Part shown: in pieces, positions 43,441-52,630 of the stretch
Numbering within the stretch: the first letter of the stretch is position 1
How the letters are laid out: each line of letters begins with the position of its first letter
Assembly (NCBI RefSeq): GCF_900116445.1
Contig: NZ_FPBH01000034.1
Coordinates: forward strand, 33,158 to 97,157
DNA from: Paraburkholderia aspalathi
Lineage (GTDB): Bacteria > Pseudomonadota > Gammaproteobacteria > Burkholderiales > Burkholderiaceae
Direction of reading: 5' to 3'
Length of the DNA stretch: 64,000 nucleotides
The notes under the pieces: model-generated
The model's database searches: none
Told to the model about the DNA's origin: nothing
What the model saw: the letters and a program-made list of their open reading frames with translations, nothing else
Program-made: the position numbers and the translations under genes

Positions 43441-44961
43441 GTGCAATCAGACTATCTCGCCCATGACGCCATCGGCCTCGCCGAACTGGTTCGAAGCCGC
43501 GAAGCAAGCGCGCGCGAGTTGCTGGACATCGCGATTTCCCGCACCGAGGCCGTTAATCCCGCGATCAATGCGATTGTCCTGAAGGACTACGACGCCGCGC
43601 GTCAGCGTGCCTCGCGTGATGATGCGAATCGAGCGAATGGCGCGAACCAAACCAATGACGGAAGCACCCAAGCAGCGCTCGCAGGCGTGCCCTATCTGAT
43701 CAAGGATCTGGGCGCAGCGGTCGCCGGGCTGCGCATGTCGATGGGCAGCCGTCACTACCGCCATTTCATTCCTACCGAAGACGCACCGGTCGTCGCGCTG
43801 GCAAAGGCGGCCGGCCTCAACATCTTCGCCAAGACCAGCACCTCCGAGCTCGGCCAGATGCCTTATACGGAGCCCGAATTGTTCGGCGCGTGCCGCAATC
43901 CGTGGAATCTCGACCACACGCCCGGCGGTTCGAGCGGCGGTGCGGCCGCGGCGGTCGCCGCGGGCATCGTGCCGCTCGCGCACGCATCGGATGGCGGCGG
44001 CTCAATCCGCATTCCCGCTTCGTGTTGTGGACTGTTCGGCCTCAAACCTTCCCGCGGACGTGTGCCACGCGCGACACCGACTCCCGCCGTCGGTGAGCTC
44101 GGTATCGATCACGCGGTATCGCGCAGCGTGCGTGACAGCGCGTTGCTGCTCGATCTGCTGGGCGGCAACGCGGACAGACCGCTCGGCGCACCGGGCACTT
44201 TCCTTGGCGCGAGCCGCGAGCCATGCAAGCCGCTGAACATTGCCTACGTCACCGATTCGATGCTGGCGCCCTCGCTCTCCGCCGACTCGCGCGCCGCGCT
44301 CGAAGACGCCGCGCAACTCGCCAGTTCGCTCGGGCATAACATCGAACCGGTGTCGCTCGGCATCGATTTCGCGTCAGTCCGCCATGCGTTTCTGATGCTC
44401 TGGTCAGTGACAGCGGAAGAGATGGTGCTGCACGCCGATCGCATCACCGGCCGCAAGCCGCAGCGCGACGAATTCGAAATCTCGACGTGGGCAATGGCGC
44501 ACGTCGGCCGCAAACTCGGCGAGCGGGGCTTGCCTAGCGCGCTCGAAGAGCAGCGTCGCATCACCGAACGTCTCACCGATTTGCTGAGCCGTTACGACGT
44601 GCTTCTGTGCGCGACGCTCGCTGGCGCACCGATCAAGATCGGCGAAATGCACCCCACCTCCGCGGAGCGCATGCAGATGCGCGCCGTCACGACAATGCCG
44701 CTCGAAGCGCTGATGAAGAAACTGTTGACCGAAGCGTCGAACAAGGCGTTCGCGTGGGCGGGATGCACGGAGTTGTTCAATCTGAGCGGACAACCGGCGA
44801 TGTCCGTGCCGCTCTACTGGAACGCGCGCGGGCTGCCGATCGGCGTGCAGTTCGCCACGCGCGTCGGCGGCGAAGCAACGCTGTTGCGACTGGCCGCGCA
44901 ACTCGAGGCAGCGCGGCCGTGGTTCGACAAACGGCCACCGTTGATACCGGCGCGCAGCTAG
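43441..44961 (+). CDS. Amidase signature family protein
   Basis: 506 residues from GTG 43441 (GAGGG ten bases upstream). The Ser-cisSer-Lys triad is complete: Lys in YLIKDLG near 84, cis-Ser in ASDGGGSIRIP near 184 and the nucleophile in the GGSSGG stretch near 162, all in the amidase signature region. It hydrolyses a C-N amide bond. The lack of gatB/gatC and the catabolic setting argue against a GatA role. The convergent MHS transporter may bring in the amide or acid substrate (inference). Confidence 0.93.
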   Translation: MQSDYLAHDAIGLAELVRSREASARELLDIAISRTEAVNPAINAIVLKDYDAARQRASRDDANRANGANQTNDGSTQAALAGVPYLIKDLGAAVAGLRMSMGSRHYRHFIPTEDAPVVALAKAAGLNIFAKTSTSELGQMPYTEPELFGACRNPWNLDHTPGGSSGGAAAAVAAGIVPLAHASDGGGSIRIPASCCGLFGLKPSRGRVPRATPTPAVGELGIDHAVSRSVRDSALLLDLLGGNADRPLGAPGTFLGASREPCKPLNIAYVTDSMLAPSLSADSRAALEDAAQLASSLGHNIEPVSLGIDFASVRHAFLMLWSVTAEEMVLHADRITGRKPQRDEFEISTWAMAHVGRKLGERGLPSALEEQRRITERLTDLLSRYDVLLCATLAGAPIKIGEMHPTSAERMQMRAVTTMPLEALMKKLLTEASNKAFAWAGCTELFNLSGQPAMSVPLYWNARGLPIGVQFATRVGGEATLLRLAAQLEAARPWFDKRPPLIPARS

Positions 44962-44988
44962 ACGAGCGGGCGTCGGAGGACTGAACCC

Positions 44989-46281
44989 TCAAGCCGGTTT
45001 GCGACGCGCGTCGAGATCCGCGTGACGCTTGCCGGGAATGCACGCCACTGCCACGATCGACAACGCCAGTCCGCCCATCACGTAGTAAGTCGGCGCGAGC
45101 GGCGAACCCGTAATGTTGATGAGCCACGTCACGACGAACGGCCCGAAGCCGCCGAACAGCATCACCGCGACGTTGTACGCGAGCGATAAGCCGATCGAGC
45201 GCACGTTCGCCGGAAACAGTTCGGCGATCAACGCGCCGAACGGCCCGTAATATCCGGAGAGCGCAATCGACAGTAGCGCCTGCACGAGAATCAGTTTGGA
45301 CACGCTCGGCTCCGCCGCGAGCCACGCAAACAGCGGATAGATGATCACGAGCGTCAGTACCAGCGACCACAACGAAAGCCCCTTGCGTCCAATCCTGTCC
45401 GACCATGCACCCGTCAACGGTGAGAGCACGGTGAGCAGCAGATTGCCGACGATCACCGCGTAAAAGGATTGCGCATAAGGCAGCTTTAGTTGCTTGACCG
45501 CGAAGGTCGGCAGATAGCTGATCAACACGTAGATCGTCACGGTGAGCGCGATCACCGCGCCGAGTCCGCACAGCACGTCGCGGCTATGGCTCCTGAACAC
45601 TTCGCCGAGCGTTGCGCGCCGTGCCGTTTTTTGCGCAAGCAGAAAAGCTTCCGAATCGGAGAGATGCCGGCGGATATAAAAACCGATCGGCCCGATGATC
45701 AAGCCCAGAATGAACGGCACGCGCCAACCCCATGACTTCAGCGCCTCGGGCGAAAGGCCGTGCGTGATCAACGCACCAACCACGGCACCGAGCAGAAGCG
45801 CCGCCGCCTGGCTCGCCATCTGCCAGCTGCCGTAGAAGCCGCGCTTCGAGAACGGTGCTGCCTCGATCAGCAAGGCCGTAGAACTGCCGAATTCACCACC
45901 GGCGGAAAAGCCCTGCAGCAAACGCCCGAGCACGATCATCAAAGGCGCACCGATGCCGATCGCCGAATACGGCGGGGCAATCGCCAGCAGCAGGATGCCG
46001 AGCGTCATTAGCGCAATGACGAGCGATAGCGCCGCCTTACGTCCCGCGCGATCCGCGTAAAGTCCGAGCACGATGCCACCGATCGGCCGCATGGCGAATA
46101 CGACGCCGAAGGTTGCGGTAGTCAGCAGCATCGACGAATAGTCGTTTCCTGCCGGAAAGAACAATTGGGCGATCACCACCGTGAGGAAACCGAACACGGT
46201 GAAGTCGTACCATTCGAGTGCGTTGCCGATCACAGCCGCCACGACGGCGCGCGTGTTGAGGCTCCGTGACGCTGGTGCCAT
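44989..46281 (-). CDS. MHS-family metabolite:H+ symporter (MFS)
   Basis: 430 residues with 12 predicted helices. The N-terminus AVVAAVIGNALEWYDFTVFGFL is the typical MHS (proline/citrate/alpha-ketoglutarate) start, and the MFS motif GLYADRAGRKAAL is near 74. Substrates in this family are small carboxylates or betaines taken up with protons. It converges with the amidase gene with 27 bases between the stops, a layout that often joins an uptake system and its first enzyme. Confidence 0.92.
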   Translation of the reverse strand: MAPASRSLNTRAVVAAVIGNALEWYDFTVFGFLTVVIAQLFFPAGNDYSSMLLTTATFGVVFAMRPIGGIVLGLYADRAGRKAALSLVIALMTLGILLLAIAPPYSAIGIGAPLMIVLGRLLQGFSAGGEFGSSTALLIEAAPFSKRGFYGSWQMASQAAALLLGAVVGALITHGLSPEALKSWGWRVPFILGLIIGPIGFYIRRHLSDSEAFLLAQKTARRATLGEVFRSHSRDVLCGLGAVIALTVTIYVLISYLPTFAVKQLKLPYAQSFYAVIVGNLLLTVLSPLTGAWSDRIGRKGLSLWSLVLTLVIIYPLFAWLAAEPSVSKLILVQALLSIALSGYYGPFGALIAELFPANVRSIGLSLAYNVAVMLFGGFGPFVVTWLINITGSPLAPTYYVMGGLALSIVAVACIPGKRHADLDARRKPA

Positions 46282-46444
46282 TCGAATCTCCAGCCTGCGA
46301 AAAATGTCGCGTGGTACGGCGTCTCAGCGTAGATGTGCTTCAGCGTGCGCGAGTGCACCCTGGCGCGAGCAGGAAAAAATAATGCCCGCCGCAGCAATCG
46401 CCTTGGAGTGTAAAGAGCGCGCAAGCTGTTTTCAAGCAACAAAA

Positions 46445-46475
46445 AGGCGTCTGTCGCGCAGGGCGGCAGACGCCT
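46445..46475 (-). terminator. Intrinsic terminator of the HiPIP gene
   Basis: AGGCGTCTG at 46445-46453 pairs with CAGACGCCT at 46467-46475 (9 bp). Read on the minus strand it is followed by five T. It lies about 80 bases after the HiPIP stop codon. Confidence 0.85.
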
Positions 46476-46556
46476 CGATGATCGGACCGCAGTCCGGCGC
46501 CGCAATGTTGCGGCGCACTTACCGTGACACTGAATGCGTGTGCGGTTGAAACGGAA

Positions 46557-46868
46557 TCAGGCCTTCTTGTTATATGCGCTGCACCAACCCTTGCTCGCGA
46601 CTTGCTTGCCCGCGAACATCGGGCAGCCGGCGTAGGCGTCGGTCGGCTTGCCTTGGTAGAAGCTGCAGTTGCCGCAGTCCTGGCCCGCTGCGTATTTCGC
46701 GAACTTGGCCTTGTCGACTTTGCTCGCGTCAGCCTTGTAGCCGAGCGCTTGTGCGGTCGGGTCGGTCTCGGCGACCTGCGGTGCGTCGGCGAAAGCCTGG
46801 CGCGACAGTGCGAACGTGGATGCCACACCAATGCTGGTGATCAAAAACGTACGACGGGAAGATTTCAT
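46557..46868 (-). CDS. High-potential iron-sulfur protein (HiPIP)
   Basis: 103 residues from ATG 46868. The twin-arginine signal (SSRRTFLITSIGVASTFAL) exports the folded protein to the periplasm. The four cluster cysteines are in CGNC, GCPMF and GWCSAY, the classical HiPIP spacing, binding a [4Fe-4S] centre at the +2/+3 couple. It is a soluble electron carrier between the bc1 complex and a terminal acceptor. It stands alone, with the terminator behind and a promoter-bearing gap of 210 bases before it. Confidence 0.95.
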   Translation of the reverse strand: MKSSRRTFLITSIGVASTFALSRQAFADAPQVAETDPTAQALGYKADASKVDKAKFAKYAAGQDCGNCSFYQGKPTDAYAGCPMFAGKQVASKGWCSAYNKKA

Positions 46869-47078
46869 GGGGGACTCACTCCATTTATATTGAACTGATC
46901 GCCGTTCTGATGACAGCGGTCCCCAAGGATAGCAATGAAGCCGTCGCGCGTGACAGCCCAAATGATAGAGATAACCGAATTGGTACTACTCCGCGCGCAC
47001 GTTACGCACTCGGAATGCCGGTTGATCGCATGAAGTGGGCAGCAGGGTGTCGGGATGAGAACGTGAGGGGTGCGACAA

Positions 47079-48185
47079 TTAAGCGCGCCCGCTCAGTTCA
47101 CAGACACGCTGAGCGATCGCGAGCGACGCCGTCAATCCAGGCGACTCAATCCCGAACAGATTGACGAGCCCGCGCACGCCATGCGCGGCCGGACCTTGAA
47201 TCACGAAATCGGCGGCGGGCTCGCCTGGCCCGGAAAGCTTCGGACGAATCCCCGCATAAGCGGGCTGCAACGCATCGTCGGGAAGCGCGGGCCAGTACGC
47301 GCGAATCGCCGCGTAAAAGGAATCCGCACGATGCGGATCGACGTCGTAATTAATCGCATCGACCCATTCGACGTCCGGACCGAAACGCGCCTGGCCGCCG
47401 AGATCAATGGTCAGATGCACGCCGAGGCCGGCTTCGTTCGGCATCGGATAGATCAGACGGCTGAACGGCGCGCGCCCCGAGATGCTGAAGTAGTTGCCGC
47501 GCGCAAGATAGAGCGGCGGCACATGCCGCGCGTCGAGTCCGCGAATCGTGCGCGCCAGCGCATTTGCGTACAAGCCGGCGCTGTTGATCACGCAGGCGGC
47601 GCTGATCGTGGTCGGCGCGGCGCCGCCCACCTTGATGATGAAGCGGCCGTTACTCGCTTCGATCGCCTTGACCGGTGCATGGAACGCACACACCGCGCCG
47701 TCGCGCTCGGCGTCGCCCTGAATCGCCAGCATCAACTGGTGACTATCGACGATGCCCGTCTGCGGCGAGAACACCGCTTCCACACATTCGAGCGCAGGTT
47801 CGAGCGCTTGCGCCTGGTCGCCGTTGATTCGCATCAGGTCGAGCACGCCGTTTTCACGGCCCTTCGCCATGATGCTTTCGAGCTGAGGAATCTGATTGCG
47901 CGAGGTGGCGACCAGCAGTTTGCCGCAACGCGAATGCGGCACGTTGTGCTCGACGCAGTAGTCGTAGAGCATCTCGCGGCCGCGCACACAAAGCGCCGCT
48001 TTCAACGAACCGCGTGGATAGTAGATCCCCGCGTGAATCACTTCGCTATTGCGCGAGCTGGTGCCCACGCCAATCGCTTCGGCCGCTTCCAGCACGATCA
48101 CCTCGCGCCCGCGCGCCGCCAATGCGCGCGCCACGGCAAGACCGACGACGCCAGCGCCGATCACTACACATTCGATCTGATCCAT
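47079..48185 (-). CDS. FAD-dependent oxidoreductase, L-2-hydroxyglutarate oxidase/dehydrogenase-like
   Basis: 368 residues. The DAO-type Rossmann motif is at the N-terminus (CVVIGAGVVGLAVARALAARG), GTSSRNSEVIHAGIYYP is near 46 and the C-terminal GLVNLFGIESPGLTASLAI contacts FAD. The run SSRNSEVIHAGIYYPRGSLK is strongly reminiscent of LhgO/L2HGDH. It probably oxidises L-2-hydroxyglutarate to 2-oxoglutarate, passing electrons to the quinone pool or O2. A membrane-attached form is possible, but no membrane helix is visible. It is a single gene. Confidence 0.88.
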   Translation of the reverse strand: MDQIECVVIGAGVVGLAVARALAARGREVIVLEAAEAIGVGTSSRNSEVIHAGIYYPRGSLKAALCVRGREMLYDYCVEHNVPHSRCGKLLVATSRNQIPQLESIMAKGRENGVLDLMRINGDQAQALEPALECVEAVFSPQTGIVDSHQLMLAIQGDAERDGAVCAFHAPVKAIEASNGRFIIKVGGAAPTTISAACVINSAGLYANALARTIRGLDARHVPPLYLARGNYFSISGRAPFSRLIYPMPNEAGLGVHLTIDLGGQARFGPDVEWVDAINYDVDPHRADSFYAAIRAYWPALPDDALQPAYAGIRPKLSGPGEPAADFVIQGPAAHGVRGLVNLFGIESPGLTASLAIAQRVCELSGRA

Positions 48186-48341
48186 GTCCCTTGACGCGGC
48201 TAACCTCGCCGCGCGCTGCCTCGTTCACCCGATATTCATGAAGACAGGGTACGGCTATCGAGGACCGCACACCGCTCGCTGTCGAACGCACCTGGCCTTA
48301 CGCAACCGCTATACAAAATTGTACGACGCCGCACAGACAGA

Positions 48342-48371
48342 AATGCCCGCAGTCGGACGACTGCGGGCATT
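48342..48371 (-). terminator. Hairpin with 14-bp arms, terminator-like
   Basis: AATGCCCGCAGTCG at 48342-48355 is complementary to 48358-48371. On the minus strand it is followed by TCTGTCTG, a weak T-tract. It lies about 310 bases beyond the AAA ATPase stop and upstream of the FAD oxidoreductase gene. Confidence 0.6.
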
Positions 48372-48629
48372 CGGTCTTGAGCAGGGCTTAAACGTATGGG
48401 CCGGACAAGATCAGTGTACGCCGTCGACGATTGTCGCGCTCAATTCTTCATGCGCGCGATGGCATCGCCCTGCGTCCTCAGAGCGCTGCCGGCCATGCTG
48501 GCCACCTTGCCGCCGGGCGCCTGTCAAGGCGGAAGACCGACCGATGAAAACCCTTCGAAATCGCGAAACTCGCAACAATTGCTGCGACATTCATCCTGTT
48601 TTAAGTGTCGAATCGCCTGTTTCGTGTTC

Positions 48630-48659
48630 GCAGAAAGCCGTCCGAAGACGGTTTTCTGC
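48630..48659 (-). other. Stable UUCG-capped hairpin directly after the AAA ATPase gene
   Basis: 13-base arms at 48630-48642 and 48647-48659 pair with one G-U. On the minus strand (sense for the ATPase) the loop is UUCG closed by C-G, the most stable RNA tetraloop. It starts 20 bases after the stop codon and has no T-run, so it may block 3' exonucleases rather than end transcription. Confidence 0.65.
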
Positions 48660-48679
48660 CAAAAACAGAGCAAAAACGC

Positions 48680-49657
48680 TCAAAAACCGATCGGTTTCCT
48701 CCGATTTCCGTAATCCAGGCGGATGTCGCCGGCTCCGATCCGATCTCGCCCGTCGATGCGCGCCGCGCCGAAGCCGTTCAGGATCGCGCGCCGCATTTCA
48801 CGCGGCGAGGCCAGCTTCAGCGCATCGAGCGCGGCGTCGCCGAGCGTTTCGGGAAAACGCAGGCCCCAGTTATGCGCCGAGCGAATCTCATCGTAGATCG
48901 ATTGAGCGATACGGCGCGCGCCGTCGCGATCCGGCGGCGGAATCTCATACACGTTCATCCGGTTCAAAATCGGCTCCGGGATCGAGCGCTCGTCGTTCGC
49001 GGTCGCGATCCAGATCACGTGGCCGGCATTGATCGGAATCTCCGCGAACTCGTCGATGAACGTCTGCGCCGTGTCGTGTTCGAGTAGCGCGTAAAGCGCG
49101 CCGAGCGGATCGTATTGCGAATCGCCAGTGGCCTTGTCGATTTCGTCGACGGCAATCACGGGATTTGCGTAGCTGCCGTTCACGAGCGCATCGAACACCT
49201 TGCCCGGTTTCGCGTTCTTCCATTGCGACGATGCGCCCGACAGGATCCACCCCGCCGTTAGCGAACTCATCGCCACGTATTGGTACGCGGTGCCGAGCAT
49301 GCGCGCCAGTTGCTTGGCAAAGTGCGTCTTGCCGATGCCCGGGTCGCCGAGCAACAGGATCGGCATCAGTTCGAGCCGGTCTTCAGTCTCGAGGCACAAG
49401 GCGACCTGCTTGCGGATGTCGTCGAGCGGTTCCGAGAAGTTGGGCAACGCGTCGATCAGATCGTCGATTGAAGGCATCCGGTTCGGCTTGACGCAGAAGC
49501 GCAGATTGCCGGTTTTGAGCATCTTTTCGTACGTGGCGCGCAGCGCCTCGTTCGCCCCTTCGCTGAGCTCGTTCAGCGCGGTCTCGACCTGATCGAGGTC
49601 GTACACCCTGCTGAACGATGCCACGGCGATTTCCTGTTTGACCATTGCTGTTGTCAT
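48680..49657 (-). CDS. Orphan AAA-family ATPase (Lon/MoxR-like)
   Basis: 325 residues from ATG 49657 (GGTGAG upstream). A helical leader of about 80 residues precedes the AAA domain: Walker A GDPGIGKT near 104, Walker B VIAVDEIDKA near 166, sensor 1 IWIATAND near 223, an arginine-finger region EPILNRM near 236 and a C-terminal helical lid with sensor-2-like SPREMRRAI. Lon's Ser-Lys protease domain is missing, and no VWA-domain partner typical of MoxR systems is adjacent. It therefore looks like a free-standing ATP-driven remodelling factor. The partner and the job are unknown. Confidence 0.85.
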   Translation of the reverse strand: MTTAMVKQEIAVASFSRVYDLDQVETALNELSEGANEALRATYEKMLKTGNLRFCVKPNRMPSIDDLIDALPNFSEPLDDIRKQVALCLETEDRLELMPILLLGDPGIGKTHFAKQLARMLGTAYQYVAMSSLTAGWILSGASSQWKNAKPGKVFDALVNGSYANPVIAVDEIDKATGDSQYDPLGALYALLEHDTAQTFIDEFAEIPINAGHVIWIATANDERSIPEPILNRMNVYEIPPPDRDGARRIAQSIYDEIRSAHNWGLRFPETLGDAALDALKLASPREMRRAILNGFGAARIDGRDRIGAGDIRLDYGNRRKPIGF

Positions 49658-49951
49658 CGCTCACCCCGTCTGGCTGGTCTTGCTGCTGCGGCGCCTGATG
49701 GGCACCGTTTCAGGTCCAGTGTAACGAGGACATATTCGCGTGCAAGCCAGCAGTCATGCGGGTCTGCTGCTAACAAGGGCTTGTTTCCTGCGAGGCCCCG
49801 GAGGAAGTCCCCGTGAGGATTCACCTTCTCATCGGAAATGGTGTTTTGCTGAACCCGGCCCCGTTTGAGGTGTCAGAAAGGCGTTCAGCCCATCAGGCGT
49901 AAGATGGCCTTCTGTCTACTCTGCCGGATGCAGTGACCGGAGAAACCTTCT

Positions 49952-50446
49952 ATGTGGAAAACCAGTATCGTCGCTGTGCTGTTCGGCACTTCGCTGCTTG
50001 CGAACGCGCAACAAGGGGCGACGCAACAGGCCGTGCAATGGCAGTTGCAGGTCATGCGCGACGGCCAGCAGATCGATTCGTTCGACGGCACCACCACCGT
50101 CGGCCAGGCGCGCACGGACACGCATCACAAGATGGTCCAGCATAACGTCGGCTGTAAAGATCAGCCCGGCGGCAGCATCGACCTGGCGCGCACGCTGACG
50201 ATCTCGCCGCTGCAGGCGGATGCGAGCGCCGTCACACTGTCGATCGAAGCCCAGGAAACCTTCGAAGAAGACGCCGCGCGACAAACCGACACCGGTTGCA
50301 AGTTGCCGCCGCAACCGCGTCAGGTAAGCGCGAGCCATCCGGGCCTGAAGGTGCCGCCTGGTCAGTGGGTCAGCTGGACGATCGTCGACAAGAATCCGAA
50401 CCTGGTCTATCGCGTGCGTGCGAGCCTTGCGAACAGCGCGAACTAG
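49952..50446 (+). CDS. Exported hypothetical protein
   Basis: 164 residues with GGAGA eight bases before the ATG. A signal peptide (MWKTSIVAVLFGTSLLANAQ) points to the periplasm. The mature part has two cysteines (VGCKD and TGCKL) that could form a disulfide, and alternating hydrophobic residues that suggest a beta-rich fold. I do not recognise the family. The EEP nuclease gene follows 77 bases downstream on the same strand. Confidence 0.8.
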   Translation: MWKTSIVAVLFGTSLLANAQQGATQQAVQWQLQVMRDGQQIDSFDGTTTVGQARTDTHHKMVQHNVGCKDQPGGSIDLARTLTISPLQADASAVTLSIEAQETFEEDAARQTDTGCKLPPQPRQVSASHPGLKVPPGQWVSWTIVDKNPNLVYRVRASLANSAN

Positions 50447-50523
50447 TGTAATGCGCGCAATGCGAACGGCACGAACTGAAACGAACAACCGAAGCCCCCA
50501 ACAGAACACGTGGACAACGCGGC

Positions 50524-51321
50524 ATGCGAAACCCAGAAGAATTGATCCGCGAGAGCGCAGCGCCCAAGGATTTCATTGCGGTCAGCTGGAATCTGCACAA
50601 GGGCCGCACACCGCTCGGCTTTCAGGCCTGGCAGGCGATGCAGCGCTGGGTTCAGTCGACCCATGCGGACGCGTATTTTTTGCAGGAAGCGATGGCGCGG
50701 CGCATGCCCTCGCCGATATTGGCCAGTAGTTTCGGCTCGCCGCTCGCCGATCCATTGAGCGACGTCTGGCACTGTCAGGCCACCGAGATCGCACGCGCGG
50801 CCGAACTCGAAATCGCGCTTGGTCCGAATGTCTTCAAGCCGTCGTGGCGGCATGGCAATGCGATTCTGTCGCCGCATCCGCTCGATCTCGGCGGGCGCTG
50901 GGATATCTCCGCGCATCGCTTCGAAAAGCGCGGACTGCTGGTGGCGCGGGCGACCTTCGGCGGCCACTCGGTCACGCTGCTGTGCGCGCATCTCGCGCTC
51001 ACGCGCTCGGCGCGCTTGCGGCAAATGAACTGGATCGCGCACTGGATCGCGAAGGAAGCGCCGGAAGGTCCGCTAGTGCTGGCCGGCGACTTCAACGACT
51101 GGCGCAACGACTCGGTGCCGCTCTTTGCCGAACACGGCCTGCAGGAAGTGGCGACGCTGCTCGGCGAAGCGGGCCGCACATTTCCGGCCTTCTCGCCGGC
51201 GCTCGCGCTCGACAAGATGTTCGTGCGGGGCATGGAGCCGGTCGAATGGATCCAGCCGACGCAGGAAACCGCGTGGCTGTCGGATCATTTGCCGTATATG
51301 GCGCGGTTGCGAGTCGAGTGA
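50524..51321 (+). CDS. Endonuclease/exonuclease/phosphatase (EEP) family protein
   Basis: 265 residues. The EEP motifs are in order: VSWNLHKG near 18, FLQEA near 52, HGNAILSPHPL near 112, LLCAHLAL near 155, LAGDFNDW near 184 and the C-terminal SDHLPYMARL with the catalytic His. All metal and catalytic positions of this DNase I-like fold are in place. Members act on DNA, RNA, phospholipids or inositol phosphates; the substrate here is unknown. There is no signal peptide, so the cytoplasm is likely. Confidence 0.9.
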   Translation: MRNPEELIRESAAPKDFIAVSWNLHKGRTPLGFQAWQAMQRWVQSTHADAYFLQEAMARRMPSPILASSFGSPLADPLSDVWHCQATEIARAAELEIALGPNVFKPSWRHGNAILSPHPLDLGGRWDISAHRFEKRGLLVARATFGGHSVTLLCAHLALTRSARLRQMNWIAHWIAKEAPEGPLVLAGDFNDWRNDSVPLFAEHGLQEVATLLGEAGRTFPAFSPALALDKMFVRGMEPVEWIQPTQETAWLSDHLPYMARLRVE

Positions 51322-51331
51322 AGTACGGGCA

Positions 51332-52321
51332 CTAACCTCTTCGGGGCGTCCAGTTCAGCGCCGCCGCGATCTCCTCGCCCGGCTGCAACACGCAGCCGCC
51401 TACCTGTTCCCGCATGCCCACCGCGTTGAAGCAATCGGTCGTGTTGGTCACCGGTTCAACGCACAGTTGCGCATCGTTGGCGGGCGCGAATACCACCATG
51501 TGATCGAAGGGCGCATCGGCGGTCATCGTCAGTTGACGGTGTTCGTCGGGCCATGCAATCGTCGCCTCGCGCGACCAGTTGGCGAAGTTGTTGTCGAGTG
51601 CGAACGCGTCCGGCGACATGCCGTGGCGCAACGCCTCGACTGCAGGGTGCGGGCCGAGATGCGTGGGCAGCACGTCGGCGTCGGCATGCCACATGGCTTG
51701 CACTTCGGCGTAGACGCGGGTCTGCGCGGTGCGCGGATAGTACGGGTGATGGCCCATGCCGAAGGGCATCGGCCGGTCACCGAGATTCTGCGCGGACAGC
51801 GTGATGCACAACGCGCCGCCGATCAACTCGATGCGCTGCTGCGCGCGATAACGGAACGGCCAGTCGCCGGACAGCCGCGAGTCCGGTTCGTGTTCGAAAT
51901 GCAATTCCACGGAGCTCTCCGTGCGCGCCCCCACCTGCCATGGATGCCGCCACGCGTTGCCATGCAGCGCATGCGTAAAGCGCAGGTCGTTGCCGTTCAG
52001 ATCAACTGTGCCGCCGTCGAACTCGAAACGCGCGTCGCGAATCCGGTTGCAATAGGGAAAGAGCGGAAAGCTCGCCATGCGCAGCGGATCGCGTTGATCG
52101 AACGCTGCTTGCGTGGCTGGCCGCAGCCAGTGCAGCGGGCCTTCTGGCGTCGATTCGTAGTAAGCCGCGAGTGCGCCGCCGACTTCAGGCGCGACCACCA
52201 CATGCATGGCGCCGGCCGTCAGCGTGACAAGCGACTTCTCGATCGCGGGGTCGTCGAGCCACGTAAGTCCGTTGATTTCAGAGACGAGCGGCCGGATCGG
52301 ATTCAAGGAAACGTCGCGCAT
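51332..52321 (-). CDS. Aldose 1-epimerase
   Basis: 329 residues from ATG 52321; the open frame continues upstream to 52456, but those residues are not family-like. Aldose-epimerase motifs are HALHGNAWRHPW near 110 (substrate His), FGMGHHPYYPR near 185 and a C-terminal EPVTNTTDCFN with the catalytic-type Glu. The enzyme interconverts alpha and beta anomers of aldoses such as galactose. It is divergent from the LacI-type gene and the sugar importer, with LacI-like elements in between, so it belongs to that regulon. Confidence 0.9.
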   Translation of the reverse strand: MRDVSLNPIRPLVSEINGLTWLDDPAIEKSLVTLTAGAMHVVVAPEVGGALAAYYESTPEGPLHWLRPATQAAFDQRDPLRMASFPLFPYCNRIRDARFEFDGGTVDLNGNDLRFTHALHGNAWRHPWQVGARTESSVELHFEHEPDSRLSGDWPFRYRAQQRIELIGGALCITLSAQNLGDRPMPFGMGHHPYYPRTAQTRVYAEVQAMWHADADVLPTHLGPHPAVEALRHGMSPDAFALDNNFANWSREATIAWPDEHRQLTMTADAPFDHMVVFAPANDAQLCVEPVTNTTDCFNAVGMREQVGGCVLQPGEEIAAALNWTPRRG

Positions 52322-52461
52322 GGTCAGAAAAGGCGGGGCCTCAGGCGGATGGCGGCATGAACGCCCATCGATCTCTCCTATGACGTGCCGCGCACAGCGC
52401 GCGGCCGGCGGAACCCTCAGGGTCCGCGCGACCGAGAATCGCACGCCAAAGCGCATCGGTC

Positions 52462-52473
52462 AATATTATTAGT
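52462..52473. promoter_or_regulatory. Candidate LacI-family operator, copy 1
   Basis: AATATTATTAGT followed by AATAAAT forms a near-palindrome around TTATTAGTAATAA. The flanking CGGTCAAT also recurs, inverted, beside copy 3. It lies about 140 bases before the aldose epimerase start. Confidence 0.65.
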
Positions 52474-52550
52474 AATAAATTAGCCAAAACCAACCGATTC
52501 TTGCCTTACCAAATCTCCCACATGGCGGGTTAGCGCGCGTTGCCGCACGC

Positions 52551-52561
52551 ATATTATTAGT
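52551..52561. promoter_or_regulatory. Candidate LacI-family operator, copy 2
   Basis: ATATTATTAGT identical to copies 1 and 3, 70 bases before the lacI-type start codon and 78 bases after copy 1. The two could be joined by a DNA loop (inference). Confidence 0.6.
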
Positions 52562-52630
52562 GGTACCGTCAGCATCACGAATGCCACCGGCATGCTCCTG
52601 CTTTAGCGCCGCTGCAGCGCGGCCCGCACA

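Larger units (their letters stand above)
48186..48679. other. 494-base region with two strong hairpins, downstream of the AAA ATPase gene
   Basis: Two long perfect or near-perfect stems lie at 48342-48371 and 48630-48659 (listed separately). Between them a short minus-strand frame (48523-48440) encodes about 27 residues without a good start. No recognisable gene is present. Confidence 0.55.

Noticed and set aside
48440..48523. Short minus-strand frame encoding GGKVASMAGSALR and ending at a stop at 48440
   Set aside because: It looks a little like the C-terminal repeats of small Burkholderia proteins, but it has only about 27 codons, a stop directly upstream and no start with a ribosome site.
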